A stretch of 64,000 bases of DNA from an uncultured Alphaproteobacteria bacterium (lineage in GTDB: Bacteria; Pseudomonadota; Alphaproteobacteria; Rhodobacterales; Rhodobacteraceae). The translations under genes were made by a program, and so were the position numbers. Shown here piece after piece: positions 45,621-54,317 of the stretch (the stretch's first letter is position 1; the number at the start of each line of letters is the position of its first letter). A model generated the notes under the pieces. It searched no databases and was not told the origin of the DNA. It worked only from the letters and a program-made list of their open reading frames with translations. The stretch spans positions 62,001-126,000 of the forward strand of contig CABZEW010000001.1 in NCBI GenBank assembly GCA_902524845.1, given 5' to 3'.

Positions 45621-46502
45621 ATGCAATTTCAAAAGAATAACACATTGGATACTAAAGCCCTTGGTCTCGAGGTCTCTTTGGCAATAGCAAAGTTTGTTAC
45701 TGGGAAAGAGAACATGCACTATGGCGTTTGGGACAATCTAGACCCTTGTCTTGAAAATTTAGGTAAAGCTCAAGAACAGTATACGAAGCTACTACTCAAA
45801 TACTTTCCAAAAAAGAAAAAGCTGAAGATCCTTGATATCGGTGGAGGTGCTGGAGAAACAGCAAAAAAGTTAATCTCCTTAGGCCATAGCGTCACTGTTG
45901 TTGTACCTAGCAATATACTAAGCAGACGATGCTTGAAAAATACAGATAATAAAGCTGAAGTGCATAATATAAAGTTCGAGAATTATGAACCAAAAAAAAA
46001 TCAGTCATTTGACTTGTGTCTCTTTTCAGAAAGCTTTCAATATATTCCTGCGAAAATTGCGCTAGAGAAGGCTAAAGGACTACTAAGTAAAGATGGACAA
46101 ATATTAGTCGCAGATTGTTTCCGCTCCGATCTAAAGCATAATAGTTACAATAGAAGGCCAGGAGGAGGACACCCTTTATCAGAAATGCTAAAACTCATTA
46201 AGGATATAGATTTGGGTATAGTATCAAAAAAAGAAATAACAAAGTCTGTTGCTCCGTCTTTGGATATAGAGCAAAAATTTTACAATGTGGTTGGTGTTGG
46301 GATAGACAAGGTGCAACAAGGTTTAGTAACAAGCCATCCTTGGAAAATGAGACTGTTTAATCTGGTCTATAAGACGATATTAAGTCAGAAAAAGCGAAGG
46401 CGTTTACACGATAGGATTTATGGAAACATGAGAAATTCCAGTAATTTTATCAAATTTAATCACTACATGATCTTTCAATTGTCTTCCAATAAGGAAGGTT
46501 GA
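45621..46502 (+). CDS. SAM-dependent methyltransferase inserted between imuB and imuC
   Basis: A 293-residue class I methyltransferase. An N-terminal helical region contains ENMHYGVWDNLDP near residue 35, a phrase shared with cyclopropane-synthase-, tocopherol- and sarcosine-methyltransferase-like enzymes. Motif I is LKILDIGGGAGETAKK (about 72-87), motif II/III CLFSESFQYIP near residue 135, and post-I KDGQILVADCFRSD near 155. A distinctive NRRPGGGHPLSEM segment lies near residue 178, followed by a basic C-terminus. The substrate (small molecule, lipid, DNA or protein) is unknown. It is on the same strand with 21- and 25-base gaps to imuB and dnaE2, so it should be co-transcribed with them under the same SOS control. 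Confidence 0.75.
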   Translation: MQFQKNNTLDTKALGLEVSLAIAKFVTGKENMHYGVWDNLDPCLENLGKAQEQYTKLLLKYFPKKKKLKILDIGGGAGETAKKLISLGHSVTVVVPSNILSRRCLKNTDNKAEVHNIKFENYEPKKNQSFDLCLFSESFQYIPAKIALEKAKGLLSKDGQILVADCFRSDLKHNSYNRRPGGGHPLSEMLKLIKDIDLGIVSKKEITKSVAPSLDIEQKFYNVVGVGIDKVQQGLVTSHPWKMRLFNLVYKTILSQKKRRRLHDRIYGNMRNSSNFIKFNHYMIFQLSSNKEG

Positions 46503-46527
46503 ATAGCTTAGTAAATAGAGCTTTTAG

Positions 46528-49383
46528 TTGTCATATTCAGAGCTTTGCATAACATCTAATTTTAGCTTTCTAGAAGGAGCTAGCCATCCTGAGGAGTATG
46601 CAGAAAGAGCGATAGAGTTCGGTTTAAAATCTATAGCAATTGTTGATAAAAACTCCATTTCTGGAGTAGTGAGAGGACTTAAAGTCATAAAAGAGCTCGA
46701 ATGTGACACCAAAAGTAAATTCTCTTCTCTAAAAATAATACCAGGGGTTACTATCGTCACAACTCATAGAACCGAAATAACATGCTTAGCTCAGACACAA
46801 CAAGGATGGAAAAATATATGTAAAATTTTAACTATTGGGAAAAAGAATTCGAAAAAGGGTTGTGCCCATATTGACTATAAAAGTATTCTCGCAAACCAAG
46901 ATGGCATTATATTCTTAGCTCATATTTCAGAAAAAAATCATAGCTTTTCAGAGAGACTTGGGTGGCTGAGGTTTATCCAGCGTCTCAAAAGAAATAGTAG
47001 TAGATCTATATACATAATTATGGCGCCTAGATATGATGGTTTAGATGAAATACGTTTTTACAAAATCAATAAGTTTGCAAAAAATATTAAGTGCGAGGTT
47101 ATAGCGTCCTCTACTCCTCTAATGCATCATGGCTCCAGACGAAAAGTCAGAGATACTTTATCTGCAATAAAAATGAAATGCACAATAGATGACCTGGGGA
47201 TTGAATCAAGCATTAATGGGGAACAAAGAATGAGATCCCCCCATGATTTTGTAACGATATTTAAAGAATATCCTAAAGCGGTACAAAACACTAACTTTGT
47301 AAGTGATAGATGTTCGTTTTCTTTAGATGAACTAAGCTATACATACCCTAAAGAAGTGCTAAAAGGAGAGAACCCTGACACACTATTACATAAGCTGACC
47401 TTTAACGGATTAAATGAATATTATGAAAAAAATATTCCTGTGAAGATATTAAAGGGAGTAAAAAAAGAGCTTCTTTTAATAAAAAAACTCAAATACGCTC
47501 CTTATTTCCTCACAGTGTATGACATAGTAAAATTTGCAAGAGGTAGAGGTATTTTATGTCAAGGCCGTGGCTCTGCCGCTAATTCCATAGTTTGTTTTTC
47601 TTTAGGAGTAACATCTGTTAGCCCAGAAATTGGGTCGATGGTTTTTGAGCGATTCATATCAGAAGCAAGAAACGAACCTCCTGACATTGATATTGATTTT
47701 GAACATGAACGCAGACAAGAAGTAATAGACGAAATTTACAGGAAGTATGGTGATAGAAGAGCTGCATTATGCGCTACAGTCATCCACTACAGAATGAAAG
47801 GGGCAATAAGAGATGTGGGTAAGGTAATGGGACTAAGCAAGGAAATAATATCCTCAATGGCTGAAAATATTGTTGGATGGGATAAATATAAGGTACCTCA
47901 TTATAACAATACCAGCTTAGAAGGTGAAAGTGAACACAATAGAATATTAGAGACTTTAGCTATCAGTGACCAACTGATAGGCTTCCCTAGACACCTAGGG
48001 CAGCATGTGGGCGGCTTTATAATCACTGAGGATTATTTAGATGAGATTACATCTATTGAAAATACTGCTATGGAAGGTAGAAGTATAATAGCATGGGATA
48101 AAGACGACATAGATTTTTTAGGCATACTAAAGATAGATATTCTAGCCCTTGGAATGCTAACATGCATAAAGAAATCTTTTGATTTAATAAAAAACCATCA
48201 TAATCGGAAAGTTAGCCTAAACAACATTCCACATCGAGATGCACGTGTCTTTAATATGCTTTCGGAAGCAGACACTATAGGAGTTTTTCAGGTTGAGAGC
48301 AGAGCTCAAATGAACTTCCTTCCAAGATTAAAACCGCAATGCTTTTATGATCTAGTAATACAAGTTGCCATAGTCAGACCTGGACCAATTCAGGGGGACA
48401 TGGTGCATCCCTATATAAAAAGAAGAAATGGACAAGAAAAAGTCACTTTTCCTTCCGAAAAACTAAAAGAAATTCTTGGTAAAACTCTTGGCGTGCCGCT
48501 ATTTCAAGAACAGGCAATACAAATTGCCATGAAAGGTGCAGGATTTTCGTTACAAGATACTGATAGACTGCGGAAGTCATTAGCGACATTCAAGAGAAAC
48601 GGTACTGTTAATAAATTTAAAAAAAGGTTTATTGATGGAATGCAAAAAAATGGGTACGACAAGGATTTTGCTAAAAAGTGCTTTTCTCAGATATCAGGTT
48701 TTGGTGAATACGGATTCCCTGAAAGCCATGCTGCAAGCTTCGCTATTCTTGTATATGCATCTGCTTGGATAAAATATCATTATCCTGACGTTTTTGCCTG
48801 CGCTTTACTAAACTCTCAACCGATGGGATTCTACTCTGCTTCCCAAATAATACGTGATGCAAAAAATCATGGGGTGAAAGTCAAAGAAGTATGCATAAAC
48901 AGAAGTGAGTGGGACCATTCTCTAGAAAATAACGGTGAATCTTGTCTTAATTTACGACTGGGATTCAGACAGATCAAAGGACTGTCAAAAAATGACGTCG
49001 ATAGAATTATTGAAGAGAGAGGCAATGGTTATAATGATCCTCAGGATTTATGGCATCGTATTAGACTGAGCCCAAGCATTATAAAACTACTAGTTAAAGC
49101 AAATTCCTTTCACTCTCTTAATGAGAACAGACGACTATTACTTTGGGATGCTCAAGCTATTAAAAAAACAAATTCTTTAGCCCTTTTTGAGGGTTATTCT
49201 GAGAAAGAATACTTACCGGAGAAGAGTGTCAATCTTCCTAGTATGACTTTAGGTGAAGAATTGATTCTAGATTATCAATCTTTACGGTTAAGTCTCTCTA
49301 AACACCCCATGAAACTACTGAGACCATTTCTTAAAAAGAGCTTCATAGAAAAATATTGCGCTAGTAGCATCCAACATGTTTAA
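46528..49383 (+). CDS. dnaE2: Error-prone DNA polymerase ImuC/DnaE2, C-terminally short
   Basis: C-family polymerase for SOS-induced mutagenic bypass. It has 951 residues. The PHP domain starts YSELCITSNFSFLEGASHPEE. The catalytic acidic residues are in PPDIDIDFEHERRQEVID (about 389-406, read PPDIDIDFEHE), then RPGPIQGDMVHPYI near 632 and GFGEYGFPESHAASFA near 730. A helix-hairpin-helix region lies near 810-870. The only possible start is the TTG at 46528, since a TAG lies directly before it in frame. After SLSKHPMKLLRPFL the protein ends within about 20 residues, whereas relatives usually continue about 100 residues into an OB domain. The stop shares TTAA with the convergent I78 gene. Confidence 0.9.
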   Translation: MSYSELCITSNFSFLEGASHPEEYAERAIEFGLKSIAIVDKNSISGVVRGLKVIKELECDTKSKFSSLKIIPGVTIVTTHRTEITCLAQTQQGWKNICKILTIGKKNSKKGCAHIDYKSILANQDGIIFLAHISEKNHSFSERLGWLRFIQRLKRNSSRSIYIIMAPRYDGLDEIRFYKINKFAKNIKCEVIASSTPLMHHGSRRKVRDTLSAIKMKCTIDDLGIESSINGEQRMRSPHDFVTIFKEYPKAVQNTNFVSDRCSFSLDELSYTYPKEVLKGENPDTLLHKLTFNGLNEYYEKNIPVKILKGVKKELLLIKKLKYAPYFLTVYDIVKFARGRGILCQGRGSAANSIVCFSLGVTSVSPEIGSMVFERFISEARNEPPDIDIDFEHERRQEVIDEIYRKYGDRRAALCATVIHYRMKGAIRDVGKVMGLSKEIISSMAENIVGWDKYKVPHYNNTSLEGESEHNRILETLAISDQLIGFPRHLGQHVGGFIITEDYLDEITSIENTAMEGRSIIAWDKDDIDFLGILKIDILALGMLTCIKKSFDLIKNHHNRKVSLNNIPHRDARVFNMLSEADTIGVFQVESRAQMNFLPRLKPQCFYDLVIQVAIVRPGPIQGDMVHPYIKRRNGQEKVTFPSEKLKEILGKTLGVPLFQEQAIQIAMKGAGFSLQDTDRLRKSLATFKRNGTVNKFKKRFIDGMQKNGYDKDFAKKCFSQISGFGEYGFPESHAASFAILVYASAWIKYHYPDVFACALLNSQPMGFYSASQIIRDAKNHGVKVKEVCINRSEWDHSLENNGESCLNLRLGFRQIKGLSKNDVDRIIEERGNGYNDPQDLWHRIRLSPSIIKLLVKANSFHSLNENRRLLLWDAQAIKKTNSLALFEGYSEKEYLPEKSVNLPSMTLGEELILDYQSLRLSLSKHPMKLLRPFLKKSFIEKYCASSIQHV

Positions 49384-49724
49384 CCGCAATAGACGCTGAC
49401 TATCTTCTTCTGACTGCCAACAATAATGGTCAATCTTTTAGAGTTAGTATTCTCAATACTTTCATTTCTGTCTAAGAAAATAATTCTAGTATTAGCAGGG
49501 TACTCCATGGCACCGAGAGCTGATTCAGGTTGCCCCACTAAAAAGTTCAAATTACGTGCTATACACTGACCGTCATCGGAAAGCTTAACCTCATTCCCGA
49601 TTGTTGGGCCTGTATATGTTCCCGTAATATTTGGTTGATCGATAGTAGATTGGTTTGTTTGACAAGCTACTGCTAGAAAACAAAAAGTTATAATAATAAA
49701 ATTTTTAACCACAGATATCCTCAT
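49380..49724 (-). CDS. I78-family protease-inhibitor-like lipoprotein
   Basis: A 114-residue predicted lipoprotein: basic start, hydrophobic h-region FIIITFCFLAVAC with a lipobox ending at Cys21. The mature part carries the peptidase-inhibitor I78 pattern: CIARNLNFLVGQPES near residue 53, NTRIIFLD near residue 78, KRLTIIVG near residue 95 and VSVYCG at the end, with the paired cysteines. It is probably periplasmic and acts on serine proteases of foreign or self origin, but only family resemblance supports this. It lies 14 bases after acs on the same strand. Its stop overlaps the dnaE2 stop. Confidence 0.75.
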   Translation of the reverse strand: MRISVVKNFIIITFCFLAVACQTNQSTIDQPNITGTYTGPTIGNEVKLSDDGQCIARNLNFLVGQPESALGAMEYPANTRIIFLDRNESIENTNSKRLTIIVGSQKKIVSVYCG

Positions 49725-49738
49725 TAATTTAATTCACT

Positions 49739-51685
49739 TTAAAGTTTCTTGCGATTAGAAATCAGATCATCGACAACAGCAGGTTCTGCTAGGGTAGATG
49801 TATCACCTAAATTACTAAAATCATCCTCAGCAATTTTTCGCAAAATTCTTCTCATTATCTTACCCGATCTGGTCTTTGGAAGACCTAGAGAAAATTGAAT
49901 GATATCGGGTTTGGCGATAGCACCAATCTCCTTCCTAACCCAGTTCTGAAGCTCTTTCAAAAGCTCATCAGAACTTTTTTCTCCAGACATCAAAGATACG
50001 TATGCATATATCCCTTGGCCTTTAATCGGGTGTGGGAAACCAACTACTGCACTCTCGTTGACTTTTGGGTGAGCGACTAAAGCGCTTTCAATTTCAGCCG
50101 TTCCCATTCTATGACCAGAAACGTTTAAAACATCATCAACTCTTCCAGTTATCCAATAATACCCGTCCTTATCCCTTCTACAGCCATCACCTGTAAAGTA
50201 ATAACCTTTATAATCATTAAAATAAGTCGAAACAAACCTTTCATGATCCCCAAAAACGGTACGCATCTGTCCTGGCCAACTATCCTTAATAACCAACACG
50301 CCTTCACACTCTTGATCAGTAATTTCTTTACCCGAGTTTGGATCGAGAACCGCAGGTTGAATACCAAAAAAAGGTAAAGTAGCAGAACCAGGCTTAGTTG
50401 TTGTAGCCCCTGGTAAAGGTGTAATAAGAATTCCCCCCGTTTCGGTTTGCCACCAAGTATCAACTATTGGACAATTGTTTTTACCAACCACACGATTATA
50501 CCACTCCCAAGCTTCAGGGTTAATAGGTTCTCCTACGGTGCCTAGAGTTCGAATGCTAGACAAATCATTTTTGTTAACAAATTCGTCACCTAACCCCATT
50601 AAAGCTCTTATAGCTGTTGGAGCTGTGTAAAATTGATTGACTTTATATTTTTCACATATCTGCCAAAATCGTGATGCATCCGGATAGGTAGGAACTCCTT
50701 CAAACATAAGGGTAGTCGCTCCATTTGCTAAAGGCCCATAAACAATGTAGCTGTGACCAGTTACCCAACCTACATCAGCGGTGCACCAATAGATATCTCC
50801 ATCATTATAATCGAAAACAGATTTATGGGTCATTGAAGCGTATAGAATATATCCCGCAGTTGAATGTAAAACACCCTTAGGTTTGCCAGTTGAGCCAGAG
50901 GTATAGAGGATAAATAGCGGGTCCTCTGCATTCATAGGCTCAGGGGGGCAAACAGTATTCGCTTTATCCATCAAATCATTCAACCAGAAATCACGCCCCT
51001 CCTTCATACTTACTTCAGTTGAAGTTCTCTTTAAAATGAGAGAAGTTATATCCCCAGATATATCTAGAGCCTTATCAACATTCTTCTTTAAAGGAGTTTG
51101 TTTTCCACCCCTTGGCGCTTCATTTGCGGTAATTACCGCTTTAGCTCCACAATCAATAATTCGACTTGCAAGAGCTTCTGGAGAGAACCCCGCGAAAACA
51201 ACGGAGTGTATAGCGCCCACCCTGGCACACGCTAACATGGCGTACGCCGCTTCAGGAACCATTGGCATATAAAGAATTACTCTATCCCCCTTTTTTATGC
51301 CTCGATCCTTTAAAACGTTCCCAAACCTACACACGTTTTCATAGAGCTCTCTGAACGTAATCTTTTTAGAAACCCCTGGCTTATCGCCCTCCCATAAGAT
51401 TGCCACCTCTTCACTTTTCTTTTCTAAATGTCTATCTACACAGTTCTCAGATACATTGAGCACACCATCTTCAAACCACTTTATGGAAATATCAGGATAG
51501 GAATATGAAACATTCTTGACTTTGGTAAAGTCTTTTTGCCATAGCAGTTGATCACGAGCCTGCTCCTCCCAAAAAGCATCAGGACTTTCAACTGACTTCT
51601 TGTACATTTCTTGGTATTTAGTTCTATCAATTAGCGCTTTATTGGAAAACTCTTCCTTGGGCTTATATCCTTCTACAGTTTTCAT
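49739..51685 (-). CDS. acs: Acetyl-CoA synthetase (AMP-forming)
   Basis: Activates acetate to acetyl-CoA through acetyl-AMP. It has 648 residues, normal for Acs. P-loop [16 protein letters not shown] (about 262-277), a WWQTETGG motif near residue 413, [32 protein letters not shown] (read YFTGDG and [13 protein letters not shown]) near 495-525. The acetylatable catalytic lysine lies in [10 protein letters not shown] (about 608). Context (aminotransferase upstream, I78 lipoprotein downstream) gives no operon logic. Confidence 0.96.
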   Translation of the reverse strand: MKTVEGYKPKEEFSNKALIDRTKYQEMYKKSVESPDAFWEEQARDQLLWQKDFTKVKNVSYSYPDISIKWFEDGVLNVSENCVDRHLEKKSEEVAILWEGDKPGVSKKITFRELYENVCRFGNVLKDRGIKKGDRVILYMPMVPEAAYAMLACARVGAIHSVVFAGFSPEALASRIIDCGAKAVITANEAPRGGKQTPLKKNVDKALDISGDITSLILKRTSTEVSMKEGRDFWLNDLMDKANTVCPPEPMNAEDPLFILYTSGSTGKPKGVLHSTAGYILYASMTHKSVFDYNDGDIYWCTADVGWVTGHSYIVYGPLANGATTLMFEGVPTYPDASRFWQICEKYKVNQFYTAPTAIRALMGLGDEFVNKNDLSSIRTLGTVGEPINPEAWEWYNRVVGKNNCPIVDTWWQTETGGILITPLPGATTTKPGSATLPFFGIQPAVLDPNSGKEITDQECEGVLVIKDSWPGQMRTVFGDHERFVSTYFNDYKGYYFTGDGCRRDKDGYYWITGRVDDVLNVSGHRMGTAEIESALVAHPKVNESAVVGFPHPIKGQGIYAYVSLMSGEKSSDELLKELQNWVRKEIGAIAKPDIIQFSLGLPKTRSGKIMRRILRKIAEDDFSNLGDTSTLAEPAVVDDLISNRKKL

Positions 51686-51731
51686 TTCATTAATCCTAAT
51701 TTAATTATACTTGGATAAATCTTCACTGGCT

Positions 51732-52910
51732 TTAGATTACGTTTGCGATCGCACTTGCTAGATAATTTATCACGTCTTTACGCAAACCTGCTACATTTAT
51801 TCTACTATCGGAGACCATATATATACCATGATCTTTTCTTAAAACTTCAACTTGGTCAGAGGTTAAACCTAACTTAGAAAACATACCCCTATGTTTACTC
51901 ACGAAGCTAAAACGATCTGATTTGGTTTCACTATGTAACTCTGATGAAAGCCTTTCTCTCAAATCTAACATATTTACACGCATTTCTTCTAGTTCGTCTT
52001 CCCACAACCTCTTAAGTGTATCATCCTGCAATATTTGGTTAACTACTGCAGCGCCATGATCTGGAGGAAAAGAAAATGTGAGACGGTTCAATGATTTAAG
52101 GTTGTCTTGAACTACGCCTTTCTTTGCTGCCTCTGAAACTACAATTGCTACACCTACTCTATCTCTGTACACACCAAAATTTTTTGAGCAAGACACAGCA
52201 ATCATCGCCTCTGATACATTTTTTATAAGGTAATTTAGGCCCTCGACATCTTTATTTAGCCCATCTCCAAAGCCTTGATATGCTAGATCTATGAAGGGCA
52301 AAACACTTTTGTCCTTTATCAATTGTGTTAACTCTACCCATTGCTCCAAGCTTAAGTTAGCTCCTGTGGGATTATGACAACATCCATGCAACAACAATAT
52401 ATCGTTTTCATGCATAGCATTAAGGTCTTGATACATTTTTTCAAAATTCACCTCACATGTGATTTCATCAAAATAAGAATAGAGGCTCATATTCATGCCT
52501 AGGTGTTTCAATATTGCTTGGTGATTGGGCCAGCTTGGATCTGAAATCCAAACATTGCCAACGCTTTTTGTAGCTCTTGCTAGGAGAAGGAGTTGGTGCA
52601 AGGCCCCAGTTCCTCCAGGTGCTTGAGCATATGATAGCCTTTTCTCATCCACAGAATTATTTAAGACTAATTTTCCAATATTTTTGGAGAATTCAATTGA
52701 ACCTATTAAGCCAACATAACTTTTACTGTCCTGCAAATTGTGTAGTATTTCTTCACTTTTCTTTACAGCTTTCATTATTGGCGTGGCTCCATGGGCATTT
52801 TTATAAACACCAACACCCAGATCTAACTTATTTGTTCTATTATCCTCAGCATATTGAGCCATTAACTCCATTATCTTATCTGATGGTTGACTTTTTAATT
52901 GCTCAAACAT
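51732..52910 (-). CDS. tyrB: Aromatic/aspartate aminotransferase
   Basis: A fold-type I PLP enzyme of 392 residues of the aspartate/tyrosine aminotransferase group (TyrB-like). It starts MFEQLKSQPSDKIMELM. LGVGVYKNAHGATPIM near residue 35, HGCCHNPTGANLS near residue 175 and the PLP lysine in SCSKNFGVYRDRVG (about 245) all fit. It could make aspartate, tyrosine or phenylalanine. The ATG overlaps the acetyltransferase stop as TAATG, so the two are translationally coupled. Confidence 0.88.
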   Translation of the reverse strand: MFEQLKSQPSDKIMELMAQYAEDNRTNKLDLGVGVYKNAHGATPIMKAVKKSEEILHNLQDSKSYVGLIGSIEFSKNIGKLVLNNSVDEKRLSYAQAPGGTGALHQLLLLARATKSVGNVWISDPSWPNHQAILKHLGMNMSLYSYFDEITCEVNFEKMYQDLNAMHENDILLLHGCCHNPTGANLSLEQWVELTQLIKDKSVLPFIDLAYQGFGDGLNKDVEGLNYLIKNVSEAMIAVSCSKNFGVYRDRVGVAIVVSEAAKKGVVQDNLKSLNRLTFSFPPDHGAAVVNQILQDDTLKRLWEDELEEMRVNMLDLRERLSSELHSETKSDRFSFVSKHRGMFSKLGLTSDQVEVLRKDHGIYMVSDSRINVAGLRKDVINYLASAIANVI

Positions 52911-53473
52911 TATGGATACTCCTTATTTTCAAATTGAGACCAAGCTCTTCTCTTATGTCTCTCTGTTTTATATAGATTAAAACCAGCGTTTTCGTAAAGA
53001 GGAAGGGCGCTTTTGTGATCCAACGTATTTGTATTGACTGTTAATGTTTTTACGTCATCTTTTTCTATTACTTCTTCAAAAACTCTATTAATCATAAGTT
53101 TACCCAGGCCTTTGCCAGTTACATCATCAAATAACCCAAAATAGGCTAAGTCACAAATAGGTAAATGTCTATAATCCAGGACAAAAAAGCCTTTAGGCGC
53201 GCCTCGTAGGATGAGAGAGTATAGTATAACGTTGTCGTCAGTCAAAAAGCTTTCCAACTTGCCTCTTTCAGATTGCAGCCAATCGGTCCACTCGTATTTT
53301 TGACCAACCTCTTTATAAAGGTACAAAAAATAAGATGTATTCGGTGATATAGCTTTTAGAAAACTAACGAAATGATTACCCGAAACATTTTCAAAAAACT
53401 TAATGTTCTCCACTTCTAAAGATAAATAGGAGACAGTATAGTTTAAAATTCCACTTGCTTCTTCACGTACCAT
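52910..53473 (-). CDS. GNAT-family N-acetyltransferase
   Basis: A 187-residue protein with a GNAT fold: GFFVLDYRHLPICDLAYFGLFDDVTGKGLGKLMINRVFEE contains the acetyl-CoA loop (D-x2-G-K-G-L-G-K, about 128-136), followed by LTVNTNTLDHKSALPLYENAGF near residue 155. The acceptor cannot be inferred. It is sandwiched between sseA (9-base gap) and the aminotransferase, with which its stop overlaps. Similar genes accompany this pair in other Rhodobacterales. Confidence 0.8.
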   Translation of the reverse strand: MVREEASGILNYTVSYLSLEVENIKFFENVSGNHFVSFLKAISPNTSYFLYLYKEVGQKYEWTDWLQSERGKLESFLTDDNVILYSLILRGAPKGFFVLDYRHLPICDLAYFGLFDDVTGKGLGKLMINRVFEEVIEKDDVKTLTVNTNTLDHKSALPLYENAGFNLYKTERHKRRAWSQFENKEYP

Positions 53474-53482
53474 TTGAAATTT

Positions 53483-54310
53483 CTAATCAATTTTTCCCCA
53501 CTCCGCCCAGGAACCATCATACAATGAAATTTTTGAGCAGCCAATTTCGTCTAACGCCAAATATAAAACCGCTGCAGTTACGCCTGACCCGCAAGTTGTG
53601 ATAATATAATTACTAAAAACAATTCCCTTCTGAGAAAAAATATCTAAGATCTCCTGCTTTTTTTTAAACGTAAAATCTTCATTCAGTAGAGTCTCATAAG
53701 GAACATTAATTGAATTTTTTATTGATCCAGATCGCAAACCACTTCTGGGTTCAGGCTCTGTTCCCAAAAAACGCCCTTCAGAACGAGCGTCAATAATAGA
53801 ACAGTGATTTAATTTAGTTGCCCTCTGAACATCATCCCTATCGGCTACTATACTCTTATCCTCATAAATAGTCAGGTGTCTAATTTCTTTTTCGGTTAGA
53901 TTAGCTGTAATCGATCTATTTTCTTTGACCCACTTCGGGAAACCTCCATCAAGTACAACTACATCAGAATATCCAAACACTTTAAACATCCACCATAGTC
54001 GAGCAGCAGACCTCATTCCCAATCCATCGTATATAACCACTCTATGTCCATCGCCTATACCAAGTTTCCGAACTGTGGAATTGAACATCTGCGACGGGGG
54101 CAACATGTGAGGCAAATCGCTTTCTTTATCTTTTATTTCGTCTATATCAAAAAAAGATGCTCCTGGAATATGACATTCTACAAACTCTTGTTGTGCGTTT
54201 CGCTTCTCATGTGGAAAATACCAGCTAGAATCTATTACTCTTATATCAGGAGCCTCTAAATGTTGTTCCAACCAGTCTGTAGAAACTATATTCTTGAAAT
54301 CATTTTCCAT
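53483..54310 (-). CDS. sseA: 3-mercaptopyruvate sulfurtransferase (double rhodanese)
   Basis: Two rhodanese domains in 275 residues. The first, inactive one has DSSWYFPHEKRNAQ near residue 26 and GMRSAARLWWMFKVFG near residue 105. The second carries the active cysteine in TTCGSGVTAA (about 242-250). The CGSGVTA loop favours 3-mercaptopyruvate sulfurtransferase over thiosulfate sulfurtransferase (CRKGV[T/S]). It acts in the cytosol in cysteine breakdown and sulfur transfer. It follows smc by seven bases, a common arrangement. Confidence 0.9.
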   Translation of the reverse strand: MENDFKNIVSTDWLEQHLEAPDIRVIDSSWYFPHEKRNAQQEFVECHIPGASFFDIDEIKDKESDLPHMLPPSQMFNSTVRKLGIGDGHRVVIYDGLGMRSAARLWWMFKVFGYSDVVVLDGGFPKWVKENRSITANLTEKEIRHLTIYEDKSIVADRDDVQRATKLNHCSIIDARSEGRFLGTEPEPRSGLRSGSIKNSINVPYETLLNEDFTFKKKQEILDIFSQKGIVFSNYIITTCGSGVTAAVLYLALDEIGCSKISLYDGSWAEWGKID

Positions 54311-54317
54311 AAAACCC

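Noticed and set aside
52577-52975. Plus-strand 132-residue frame over the aminotransferase
   Set aside because: Antisense of a gene with all PLP motifs.
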